A stretch of DNA of 64,000 nt from Metridium senile (lineage: Eukaryota; Cnidaria; Anthozoa; Actiniaria; Metridiidae). Position numbers and translations under genes: made by a program. The stretch is taken from NCBI GenBank assembly GCA_949775045.1, contig OX459096.1, positions 44,982,379 through 45,046,378 on the forward strand, written 5' to 3'. The notes beneath the pieces are model-generated. The model did not search any database and was not told where the DNA came from. It worked only from the letters and a program-made list of their open reading frames with translations. Positions 44,044 through 55,500 of the stretch are shown here, in pieces (the stretch's first letter is position 1; every line of letters starts with the position of its first letter).

Positions 44044-45240
44044 AAGGAATACAGACTTTTTATAAGTACATGAAAGGCAAAAACAACTTTCTTTGTGATT
44101 CATGGTGCTTTGGGCCATCATTGATCTACTTTACCAGAACACAGGGTTTTCAGGGTCACAGCATACGCGTCATTGCGCTATCAAGGAATACAGTCTTTTT
44201 ATAAGTACATGAAAGGCAAAAACAACTTTCTTTGTGATTCATGGTGCTTTGGGCCATCATTAATCTACTTTACCAGAACACAGGGTTTTCAGGGTCACAG
44301 CATACGCGTCATTGCGCTATCAAGGAATACAGTCTTTTTATAAGTACATTTATAAGCAATATAATATTAGGAACTGACAAGATTACAACTAACTTTGCCA
44401 TCTTAATATTTAAGCTTTGCTTATTCAGAGCAAAAGACTATGGAAAAATACCTTCTTTACAAATTTATGTCAATATGATAAAAAATTATGAAAAAATCGA
44501 AAATAGAATTGCTTTAAAAAAAAATAAAATGCCTCAACATTTGTCGAAATGGAAAAATTTAATACAAGCGATTGAAAGTTTTTCTTAGTCATAGTACAAT
44601 GAGAAAAAATATTGAATGCATAAAATGCAAATTAAAAATTAGATTAATTAGAAAATAATATTGTTGTTTAGCACAATACAATTTAGTTTATTTATTTATT
44701 TATTTTCTCTGTTCTTACTATTTACTAATTTATATCAATATAAAATACCTGTAAAAAATATTAATAAGAAATAACAGTACTATATATATTTATAATACAT
44801 TATTGTAAACAATAGCTTTCGTTAAAATCAAGGATACCGTCTTTAATACTGAATCCATTAATTGTTAAAATATAGAAAAAATCTAGGATTCAAAACTTAG
44901 TACTGAATCCATTAATTGTAAAATAATTGAAAAAATCTAGGTTTCAGTACTTAGTACTGAATCCATTAATTGTAAAATAATTGAAACAAATCTAAGATAC
45001 AGTGCTTATTTTTTTTAATTATGTAATGGTGTACTGTTTTATCATTGAAATAAAAGTATTAAAAAAAAAAAAAAAAAAAAAGTACATGAAAGGCAAAAAC
45101 AACTTTCTTTGTGATTCATGGTGCTTTGGGCCATCATTAATCTACTTTACCAGAACACAGGGTTTTCAGGGTCACAGAATACGCGTTATTGCGTTATCAA
45201 GGAATACAGACTTTTTATATTAAAGTACATGAAATGCCAA
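44044..45240. repeat. 139-bp tandem repeat interrupted by a retroelement insertion
   Basis: Units start AAGGAATACAGACTTTTTAT at 44044, 44183 and 44322. The third unit is split at 44349 by the LINE insertion and resumes at 45081, with a further partial unit near 45200. The unit contains TTTGTGATTCATGGTGCTTT and GGGTTTTCAGGGTCACAG. Confidence 0.9.
44350..45080 (+). mobile_element. 5'-truncated LINE insertion with poly(A) tail
   Basis: A coding remnant (TTNFAILIFKLCLFRAKDYG ... MPQHLSKWKNLIQAIESFS, stop at 44588) looks like the C-terminus of a non-LTR retrotransposon polyprotein. It is followed by a 3' part with three copies of an AATCCATTAATTGT unit and an A run (about 45061-45080). AGTACAT stands on both sides (44343-44349 and 45081-45087) as target duplication. 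The tandem repeat around it shows the uninterrupted site. Confidence 0.88.
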
Positions 45241-46407
45241 ATAACCTTTCTTTGTGATTCATGGTCCTTTGGGCCACTAGCTTCCTCTTCAGCCGCGTTA
45301 TAGGTTGTTTCCCCTTCTCTAAAAACCTTAAGACTGAACTACTCGGTGCGGAGGAGGCTTTTTCGCCATGTTTCACGAATGACAGGTATATCAGGCGATC
45401 TATTATGACGATCATAGTTATGTCATAACACCTGTGCGGAGAAGTGGGATTCCTTTTTACTGAGAAACAGGACAGAAAACAGAAATGAACCATGAATAAA
45501 TACATCATTAAAAGACAAATGGTATAGTGGGATTTACGTACATCCGCCGTTAATTTCAGGTCATTGTTCTGTTTTTAGGTATAAAAGGTTGTTTTTTTGA
45601 TTATTTTAACTATTAAGCATTATCGGTCACTGAAAAATCGACTTTACTTAAAATCTTATCACCTTCGATATCCTGTCATTCTTACAATATGTTAATGTCT
45701 CCAACTATCATTTGACCATCTTGGCCGTCATACTACTAGAGTGAGTTAACGTAATAGGAGGCTAAATATTAGAAAATTAACATCGCGATTTAGTCAATCT
45801 GCATAGATCAACAACTTCAACAGTTTTTTTATATTAACTGAAAAGAAAATGAATTAAGATTTAATTTGTGGCTTAAAGTGAATAAAAAAATGGTCATGTA
45901 AACACGGTTTCTTTGACTTGAATAAGAAAACTGTGCTCGCTAATTGAATATAGACATGATGAATTGAATTATTTTAGGTTTTTCTTCTTCTTTGTCTCTT
46001 GATGTAGTCTCTTTAGGAAGTCTCTTGAAAACCCCTCAAATGTTCAGTACCTAACTGAAGTTTTCCTAAAGAGTACTTGCAAATCCATTGAGTCTTTTCC
46101 AAAGAACGTACCAAGAAGTTGTCAAGTAGTAGATAAAAAGCCACCTGGTCTTGTATGGAGTTCCGTGTCCACAATCGATAAAAAAAACTTGTTATTATAT
46201 TTTCAAAACTGCGTGATGACGTCACTGCATGTGACATAACATTAATTGAACATTTGGCCAGTATTTAATTACTTGCCCATTGGGCTATTGAAAACTGGGG
46301 GAAATGTGCTTGTCGGCAATAATCAATTTGATTACATCGTACCATGGCTAACTAGGCCAACATTGACTACTTCGATTAATCTAAACTATTGAAAGTTTCC
46401 GACGACA
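45241..46407. other. Upstream flank of the GPCR gene
   Basis: No coding region recognised. It should hold the receptor promoter. A phrase related to the TAGCCTCC family may lie near 45278-45350 but is too diverged to call. Confidence 0.4.
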
Positions 46408-49400
46408 ATGAAGTCCGACATAAATGATGGCGACTCACAGTTATCCGACATGGACAAAACTAGACGGGAAATTTCAGCGATGTACTTTGCCGTTATCTCG
46501 GTGTTTATTGTACTGAGTAATTTTGGCACTGTCTGTGTAGTAAGGATGAAAAAGAGAAAGAAGCCTACAGATCACTTATTAAGAACTCTTGCTGTTGCCG
46601 ACATGGTGACACCGTTCTTGCAATTCACTCTGGGGATCATTTATAACTTGACCGGTGTTTGGATAGGTGATCGAATAAGCTGTTCACTTGTTGTTTTTAT
46701 ATCGTTATTTTTAGTTCGATTTTCGATGTTGTTGTCTACTATGATTGCTGTCGATAGGTTTCTAGCTATTGCCAAGCCTTTCATTTACCGTGCAACGATA
46801 CGGCTTCGACATATTAAAGTCACTCTTACGATATCTGGTTGTTACAGTATATTCATTGCTCTTCTACCTGTCATTGATGTGATGTCTTCTAGTGATAAAG
46901 CCAACTGGTGGATGTGCATATATCACTGGAAAACAAGCCGCTCTGATCGTTTAACTAGAGTCCATGTAATAACCAATTCGATCGATTCAATGATATGTGT
47001 TTTGATTGTGACAATCTGCAATATCTGTGTCATTATTTATTTTATTCAAAGAACAAGGAAAAATGGAAAAACTGGGATAAGCAAGAATACCAAAGATTCA
47101 AATAAATCAGGCCGAAAAAGTGACTTGAAATACGCCAAGGTTATGTGTGTGGTTGCGCTGTATTTCCCAATCTGCATTGCTCCAACACAGGTAAATGAAC
47201 TTTACTGTCGAATTAATATTGGATAAATTGATTTAACTTGTTATAGGTATATATATATGTCAATATTTAATGTACAGTATAAAAAAAAGTAAGAAAAAAC
47301 CCTAAAAAAACGAAAAACAAAACATTAAAAATAACGAAAAAATAACGACCATCGAAAAGATCGATGCTTACATTGCATGTTTAACGGATTAAACACTCAA
47401 ATCAATTCAACTTTATTTCTAGCCGAAATTTTACTCAACAGTTCAAATACTGAAAAAGCGGAATTATATTATATCCATATGTTTGTGAATCTACGACTAA
47501 TGACCCATTATTGACTACCATTATTGACTACCTTCATTGTATGGTTTAATTGTATTTAATTATATTTCTAATTATAATGAACTGAGATTCGATCAGCCAA
47601 GGAGGAAAAATGATATAAAAAAGGCAAACACGCACGTTCCAAACCGCACACAGAACAAAAACAACATTTCTGGAAGTACCTAAATTTCTATTTCTAACAT
47701 TTTCTCAATTAATTATTAATTATTAATTATGACTATTCATTTAATTGAATTATAGATTTTGACAAAATATATGAACATCAACGTGTTTTTTTTATTTTTT
47801 TTATTTATCCCAAAAACGTTTTTGCGCTTTTAATGAGCATATGTAAAATGCTTCATAGAAGTTATTGATTTATTTCCACGACTGGTAGCATTGCATATGA
47901 TCGGTAACAGACTGCGTTGGTGACTGGAAGGGAAAAAAAACATTTCTCATTACGCATTAACATCAATCTTTGTCAATTGTGATAATACTTTTCAAGTGTA
48001 TTTTGAAAAAAACAGCGAAAACACTTATCTCAATCAGATGGACTGAATATAATTACGTAAATTGTAGATAAAAGCTCGGGGTACGTGGTTGGTCTATAAT
48101 CATTAAACGAAAAACATTTTTTGATATGATTATAATCATGTGCAAGTGCATACGTAGATTGTTCAGTCTAAAATGTGAGTTTTGACAAACCCATGATTTG
48201 ATCAAGGGCGCCAAAACGAAAAGTTCAGTGCATTGTGAAATGTTTGGACCTAGGAATATAAATTAAGTTTCACTTATCTCAAATATTGTCCAGAAAATGT
48301 GTAATTGTCCGCTTTTAATCACGATAATGTGCTGTATTCCACCACACCGACAATAATACCAACGGTCGTTTGAACGCTAAGATTGTGTGCCGCTGTACTA
48401 GCCGTTCAACGTAGTGCTGTCGCGAACAACTGTCTCTTTAAGTGAATGGAGAGGCGAATTCGATTTTAATCCAATTAGTGGTTGGCTAATGAATAACGAA
48501 TATTCGCGACAGCACTACGTTGAACGGCTAGTACAGCGGCACACAATCTTAGCGTTCAAACGACCGTTGGTATTATTGTCGGTGTGGTGGAATACAGCAC
48601 ATTATCGTGATTAAAAGCGGACAATTACACATTTTCTGGACAATATTTGAGATAAGTGAAACTTAATTTATATTCCTAGGTCCAAACATTTCACAATGCA
48701 CTGAACTTTTCGTTTTGGCGCCCTTGATTTGATCGGTAAATTGTTATATGCCATTTGCACGATAGTGACGTCATTTTACCAGTACCAGAATGTTTTGCGA
48801 ATTTTCTATCTTATTCAGATTTGTATTCCCTCTTGAAAATACTAGAAGAATCGACACTAATTAATTAAGAAAAGAGAGTAGACAATATAAAACATTCTGG
48901 TATTGGTAGTATATGACTCTATAATATGCAAATGGAAGCCATATTTGTGGGCAAGTAAAAAAGAAAGATTTTCAATGACAAAGGATTTCCGTTCCCTTGA
49001 GAGAAAAGCTCCATTATTTTGACCACAAGTACAGTATGAGATTTATCGTTTAGAGAAAGATGCATAACGATGGTTAAGTGTTTCCCATCAGGGAATAGCT
49101 CAAACTGTGTTCAATAAATACAATAATAAAATGAAAAGAATTTACACAAATTTCTTAATTGGGAGACGCGCAAAACGGAAGATAGTTTTGGAATAACAAA
49201 CGAAGGCCTCTTTTGTAAGGATCACAACTGTCAAAAAAATTGGAACGATTTTAAATTCATCAAAACCAAATATATGAGTGCTTTATTATAACATCAATAC
49301 CAATATGCTGAGTAAGTGGCATCCATTAAGACATGCAAAGAGATTGAAATTTTATTCCTGACTTCGTCTTTTTTGACGACACCCAGAGTCTATCCTTATC

Positions 49401-51753
49401 CTTGTGTATATTTTAATTAATATTTGACACACAACTGCGAGTGTTTCATCGGGTTTCCAAACACGAGAAAACAATTGAAAGCACGACGCCGCAGGCAGAC
49501 TTTCTCTTATTGTTTTCGAGTTGTTTGGAAGTGACAATCAGCGGCGATAGCTGAATTTCCAGATTTTTGATGCGTCATCAGGAACTAGCAGGTTCTTGTC
49601 CACGTGCTAGAAACAAACTCTTTTCGGGGATTGTTTAACTTGTTTTTCATGCAATTCTGGGTGATCAGATGTGTTATAATCAACACAGCATTGTATCCTG
49701 TTCCCTGAGGGATAATTTCTAAACGTGTGTTTCCATATATTCAGTAATTCATCACAGTGCTCACGACTTCAACCGAAGCCAGACAAAATAAATGTCAAAA
49801 TCAAGAATATTTTTGAGATCAAACAAACGACTTGTTGGTAGTTCTCAGGCTATAAGATGTTTTTTTATTCATCCTCGATGTTTTTCGCTCACATTTATAT
49901 CCTAATTATTAGCATTTTAGCCAAAAACAAATCAAACATCGACCAGATAAATTTGCATTAAACTTCCACAAAAAGAGTCTGCTACCCTGTGTTGATTACT
50001 ATAACTAACCTGTTCACGTGTTAATTAATAGCGCCAAATCAAAAGACATTTAGGAAAACATGTGTTTTACAAAATAATGTTTATCGTCGCTATGGAAACG
50101 CTTATTAACATGAAAAGCTGTCTACCAAAGGGAAGTTTGACCAAAATAGAACTACTGGGAGCCATCTTAATAAGGGAAAGCACGACGGAAGTGACCCTTG
50201 TATTTGAATGAGTTCTCTGAATGTATTTTTCTTTCTTTCTGTAGGTTCTTATAATACTTCATCACTTCAATTTGACATCTATAAGTGCTGAAACAACGTC
50301 TCTTTATCAAATGCACATTGTTGCTGTTAGTCTTCTATGCAATCCAATATTTAATGCCTTTATAAGGAAACATTACAGACATGCTTATGTATTCATCATC
50401 CACCATCCCATGGTGCTTTGCGGCAGAGCTCAATCCAATGGTGGATTTGATTTTGGTAAGAAAAAGTTACAATGAATGATTGAGTTTATATTAAAGATGA
50501 TCGATTGAATGATTAGCTATAGTTACATGGTTGCTTGATTGATTGGTTTGTTGATTGATCGAGATTGACTGCCATGCATGCTGACTGACTGCCTGACTGC
50601 CTGACGGACGGACGGACGGACGGACTGACTGACTGACTGACTGACTGACTGACTGACTGACTGACTGACTGACTGACTGACTGACTGACTGACTGACTGA
50701 CTGACTGACTGACTGACTGACTGACTGACTGACTCTCTGACTGAGAGACTGACCGCATATTAATTGACTGATTATGATTGAGTGACTGACTAACTGATAA
50801 ATTGATTCATTAATTGATTGACTAATTGATTGATTTTCAGACGCAGAGAATACTGATATTGAGCGAAAAATGAATTTACGTAAACTGGCATTGGTTTCTT
50901 TAGCTGCTGCACGATTCAGACAAAACGTCGTAGAACGAAAGAGTAAGTACCAAAACAAGAATTGATCAGTATTAAAAATACAAAAGAAAACTAATGATTA
51001 TGTGTCGTATTTTCAGAATCAAAGATCAAAGTTGAGAATGACTGTAAACCGTCTAGAATTGTCCCAACTATCGTCAATGAAAACGTTGCCACACCGAACA
51101 ATACTGCCATTCACACAAGAATCAGTCATCTTGATGAAATCTCAGAGTCAGAACCTTCAACGTCCAGTCTTCGACCAAAAACAAGTACAACCACGTATTT
51201 CAGCGACCAGGAATCTCTACCCCCTTCTCCTTGTTTTTTCTTGTCACCAAGACCTAGAGTAGAAAGCTATGGATCGGAGATAACTGAATACTCCGATCTA
51301 AATTCACCGCAATCTTTAGCTTTTGATTATGATGTGTTCGGCCCTGAAATGACAACATCACTGCAAACATATTTACCCGTCCCCAAAGAACGATACCTCT
51401 CGCGCAAGAGAACTGAGAGCGATATCTCGACTATAACAATGGATAGTGAATATGATACAAGTAGTAGTCATATTGATGACACTTCTAGCGATATCCTAGA
51501 ACATAAACCTGAAATATCCCATCATCCACCATGCCTTTATCCTGTACCATTACCCAAGATACTCTCAAAACCAGTGAGCGACACGCAAACTGAAAAACTT
51601 AATTTATCATTGCAAACAAACGTGTCCAGTAGCGAAGACCCTCCTTCTTCGCAGTGCTTTCAACCAAGAGTAAAGTTTCGACGTCGACCAAGGACGGTCA
51701 GTGATAGTTGCTTACCATCAAAAAACAATGATTCGCTTGATTCTGAGACTTGA
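46408..51753 (+). CDS. Class A (rhodopsin-family) G-protein-coupled receptor with long Ser/Thr-rich tail
   Basis: Seven-helix plasma-membrane receptor; the ligand cannot be told. Exons 46408-47190, 50245-50455, 50841-50942 and 51017-51753 join in frame to 610 residues. Visible landmarks: TM1 with SNFGT in place of the usual GN motif; TM2 LAVADMVTP; Cys at the start of TM3 (RISCSL) and Cys in loop 2 (WWMCIYHW) for the usual disulfide; DRF in place of DRY after TM3 (AVDRFLAIAKPFIYR); basic third loop; Pro in TM6 (YFPICIAPTQ) without the CWxP motif; NPIFNAF in place of NPxxY in TM7. The first intron lies after TM6. After TM7 comes a tail of roughly 300 residues with many Ser, Thr, Asp and Pro and basic patches near its end (VKFRRRPRTVSDS). 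Some stretches around TM3 and loop 2 recall prostanoid receptors, but TM7 does not, so the subfamily is left open. Confidence 0.85.
47191..48190. other. GPCR intron 1 (5' part), AT-rich
   Basis: No element with clear ends; short A/T runs only. Confidence 0.45.
48204..48725. mobile_element. Long-TIR element, 9-bp target duplication GATTTGATC
   Basis: 522 bp. The two arms of over 200 bp are nearly perfect inverted copies starting AAGGGCGCCAAAACGAAAAG, around a central unique part of about 80 bp. Perfect 9-bp duplicates stand at 48195-48203 and 48726-48734. Long TIRs plus a 9-bp duplication are typical of Mutator-like elements; the class call is inference. A 66-codon open frame inside is not a gene. 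Confidence 0.93.
48777..48912. mobile_element. Possible small inverted-repeat element
   Basis: ACCAGTACCAGAATGTTTT on the left and AAAACATTCTGGTATTGGT on the right, about 135 bp in all. Confidence 0.5.
48913..50244. other. GPCR intron 1 (3' part)
   Basis: No exon or element recognised on either strand. Confidence 0.45.
50565..50760. repeat. (GACT)n microsatellite
   Basis: Near-perfect GACT from about 50615 to 50735 with GACG variants before it, in GPCR intron 2. The minus-strand SQSV open frames come from it. Confidence 0.96.
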
Positions 51754-52561
51754 AGTGCAAAATATCTTATAGATATTAATCATTAAGATGTAAAAAGCTG
51801 CTTTACAAATGATACGTACGATAGTGATTGAAAATGACGATTGATGATGTTGTATCGATTATAAAATTCATTAAGATCATAACTGAACCTGAAAACGATG
51901 ATAATGGCGAGGCAGTGTGCAATAATTTTCAAGGGTACCAGTGAATATTGACCTAAAAGAAGGGGGATCTCAGTTAAGGGGGGTCGAGCCCTTACCCCCT
52001 TTCAAAACAAAACTTTAGTTTGGGCCCACTTCATGCAGTTTTGTTATTAATTATGTCTAGATCTTTCTTTAGATTAATAAATATCCCCTTCTGGATTTTC
52101 AGTTTCCTTCTGATAATTACTGCCGAGTTTCTTTGACAAAACCGGGCGATTGGCCGGTAACGATGTGAATATTAACGGCACTGATATTAAACGGAAATAA
52201 TTATGTCGAGAGTAAGTTTGGTGGTACAACACACTTTTGCATGAATGCTTACGTAACTTTATTATATGTGCTTCTTAAACACGATGAGCATGCGTATTAT
52301 TGCCTGCTCTATCGCCTCGCATAAAACGTTTATAAATGTAATATTGTCATTATGAAAAGCGTTTAAAATTAAAATAGAATCAAAATCTATAAAAAAAGAT
52401 AGTAAAACATTTAGCGTTATCAAAACGTCATTAAACTACTTTGTACAGTTTCTGTTTGTCATTCCTATTAAAACAGTTAAGTTATTTAAATAAAATATAC
52501 AAAAGAAAATGTTAACCTAAAAAATGTTGTGAACAGCCTGTCTTTCTTAGTTCTGCTTTTG
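51754..52561. other. Spacer between the convergent GPCR and SRA genes
   Basis: About 810 bp holding both 3' untranslated regions. AATAAA-like hexamers are present in both directions. Nothing else recognised. Confidence 0.5.
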
Positions 52562-55500
52562 TCATTCGCCCTTGTCGCTTTCTTTTGCTTCATTTATCTC
52601 GTCGGTTTTGCTAGTGTCGTCATCTTCCTTATTATTATTTTCTTTTTCTTCTCTTCTCTCTTCTTTACTTGTTTCCACCTCTTTCACTCTGTTGTCAGAT
52701 TTGCTATGAATGCTTTCCAAGTCTTTCTCTTCTGTCGCATCTGTGAATTCACCGTTCTGCGTCTTTTCATCTTCACTGCTGCTGCCATTTTGTTTCTCTC
52801 CATTGATCTCAAACCGTACTTGGTTTTTATCGGTTTTGTGGCTATTATCCTCTACGGTGTCAGTATTTTCGCAGTTCTTTTCATTGGGGCTATTTCTTGT
52901 TGTGTTTTCGTTCGTTTCTTCTTTGCTTTCTTCTAGATTTGAATCCTGAAATAGCAACGAAAAGTAGTTACAGTAAGTATAGCCATGTTAGTGTCTTGGA
53001 CAGGTAACAACAAAGACAGTGTTGTGCAAATTTACCGCTGGGCCAGAAACACTACAGAACTACTACCCAGTTACAATCCCACTCAATCACGGCACTGATT
53101 TATATACAGCTTCCTTTATGTAAATTATGTACGAGTTGTTAACTTATCATAGACATATATCATACGTACTTCAATGGTGTCTTCAAGTTGCCATATGGGA
53201 GGGCCTTGACTCTCACATCTCTTCAATGCGAACTTGTAGACTACGTATCCACTCATTCCAACTGCTTTCCAGTATTTCTCCACGTTGTATAAACCTTGAA
53301 ATGATAAAATATACGAAATGTATTTGTTGTTCCTTCAGCAGGTGAAAGTTAAATATAAGAGCAGAGATATGCCATCCGTCCAATCGTCAGCTATTTATTC
53401 TTTTGACCGTTTCGTACTTTTCAAGTTATTCATTCATCCATTCGTTCATTCCCTCCTGTTAACTTTACACACATTTGTTCCTTCGTTTCTTAATCAATTA
53501 TTTCCACTCCATCTGTTTTTTATTCATTTGCTCACTCATCCATCCATCTATTCGTTCTCTCCCTCCTTAGTACAGTTTACTGTTTACTTCATACAGTTTT
53601 TCAATTCGTTTCTTAATCAATTACTTCCATTCCTTACTCACTCCGCATCCTTCCAATCCTCGCTTCAATCCATTTGCTCAGTCATCCATCCATCTACCCA
53701 TTTATTTCTTTATTCATCAATCTATTCCTTTCATCCAACCATCCATCCATCCGTTCGTTCATTCATCAATATATTTCTCTCTTCATTGATTGATCGATTC
53801 ATTCATTATGTCATTTATCCAGCAAGCTTACCATCATATCTGTAGCCTTCCTCTGGCGCAAAGGGACTATCCAGTTTATATCCTCTTATGACCCGTACGG
53901 GGAGTTCTTTCTCTACGCTTTTAACCAAAGAAAAGTTCCCTGGGAAATATAATAACACTTGCATATTAGTAAGATATATATTAGAGCCAAGGTTGAAATG
54001 CGCTTTACGTACATGGAATGTTTATTATTTCTTTCGGACCATTTTAAATAGTTTCCAATCATACAGGTAAATATATTCACATAAAAAATAGTAGCCAGAC
54101 TAACAGAAAATTGTATATTTTTTTAAATGGCAGTAAAATACATTCTTTTCTATAATTTCCCATCCTGAATACAAATACAGATTACATATTAGTCCTTATA
54201 TAAAGTGTATATACACCCTTTCTGACAAACCTTGTCACCTGTGAAGTGAAAAGCCTACAAGCTAGTAATTATGGGCTACCTATGTATACTTTTAAAACTA
54301 GAACGCAGGGATTTCATGGCCGTATTGTGACACTTGTCCATATGTTATTGAGAAATAACTTATTATCATTAGTATTTTGACTTATCACACAAAAGAAAGG
54401 CGAGTGGAATGCACATTTAGTTTCTGAACTGATCCATGATCCTTTGCACCACTAGCTTGTGTGCTTTTCACGGGGACAACCTTTCTCGGAGAGGGTGTAT
54501 CATTACTGAGAACAATTTTAAATCAATAAATGTACAATACATCGAATGTGTGGCTGCAATGTAGGTTACCTCTAGATAACGTCTGATCTTTTGACTGAGG
54601 AGCTGTACGTAGGTTCTATTTTTAAAAGGAAATATAACAAAATGTAAGCTGAGAATACTTAATGATATTTTAACATGTGTGTTAATTACTGACCTTGGGA
54701 TTTGCTTTGGTACCTTTCAGGTCTCGACCTCCTATATAAGTACAGATAGTGAGTGAGAAAGCTATATTGTGACTCTAAATTCTTAGTGAACTCTAGTCTC
54801 CTTTGTTTTGGTGTATATATAAGTACAGATAGTGAATGAGAAAGCTACCTTATGGCTCTCAATTCTTAGTGAACTCTAGTCTCCTTTGTTTTGGTGTATA
54901 TATATGCACAGATAGTGAGTGAGAAAGCTACCTTATGGATCTCAATTCATAGTGAACTCTAGTCTCCTTTGTTTTGGTGTATATATATGCACAGATAGTG
55001 AGTGAGAAAGCTACCTTATGGCTCTCAATTCTTAGTGAACTATATATAGTCTCCTATGTTTTGGTGTACACTAACAATAGCTTGCATTATATCTAGACGA
55101 ATAGTCCCAGTAATTGTAAGGGCGCTTAGGTGCATGGGTATGTTCATTGGAAATATCTTAGTCCTGAGTGGACATGCCAACAAACAGGTTTTTTATCTTA
55201 AATAGTAACCCTCATAATAATAATATTTTCCACATCAGATCCACGTAGTGGTTATTCTTCTGCTGGCACTCACACTCACTGCCTCTACATTAAATATTTT
55301 TCATACATCACTCGCATGATGATTTTTGCTGAGGGAGGAAAACCGGATAACCCAGAGAAAAACCCTTGTGGCAAACACACTCAATTCACATATGATCCGG
55401 TGCCCGAGCTGGGAATCAAACCCAGATCACAGCGGTGAAAGGCCATGCAGTGCCCTCACCACTAGGCCAACCATGCCACCCAATAGTCCTTTTCACAGTT

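Noticed and set aside
48414..48614. 66-codon forward open frame
   Set aside because: Lies across the centre and right arm of a young inverted-repeat element; no protein likeness.
50491..50958. Minus-strand open frame of 155 codons (SQSV repeats)
   Set aside because: GACT microsatellite plus antisense of a GPCR exon.
52529..52936. Forward open frame of 135 codons, hydrophobic, membrane-protein-like
   Set aside because: Exact antisense of the acidic last exon of the SRA gene, which is supported by splice phase and domain context.
54420..54510. Minus-strand open stretch [20 protein letters not shown] considered as an SRA exon
   Set aside because: The exons at 54570-54615 and 53832-53939 join in phase to give [10 protein letters not shown]...LPVRVIRG, matching SRA proteins without it.
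55376..55480. Minus-strand tRNA-like sequence considered as a tRNA gene
   Set aside because: No clean cloverleaf, and it is continuous with a SINE body shared with 19417-19765.
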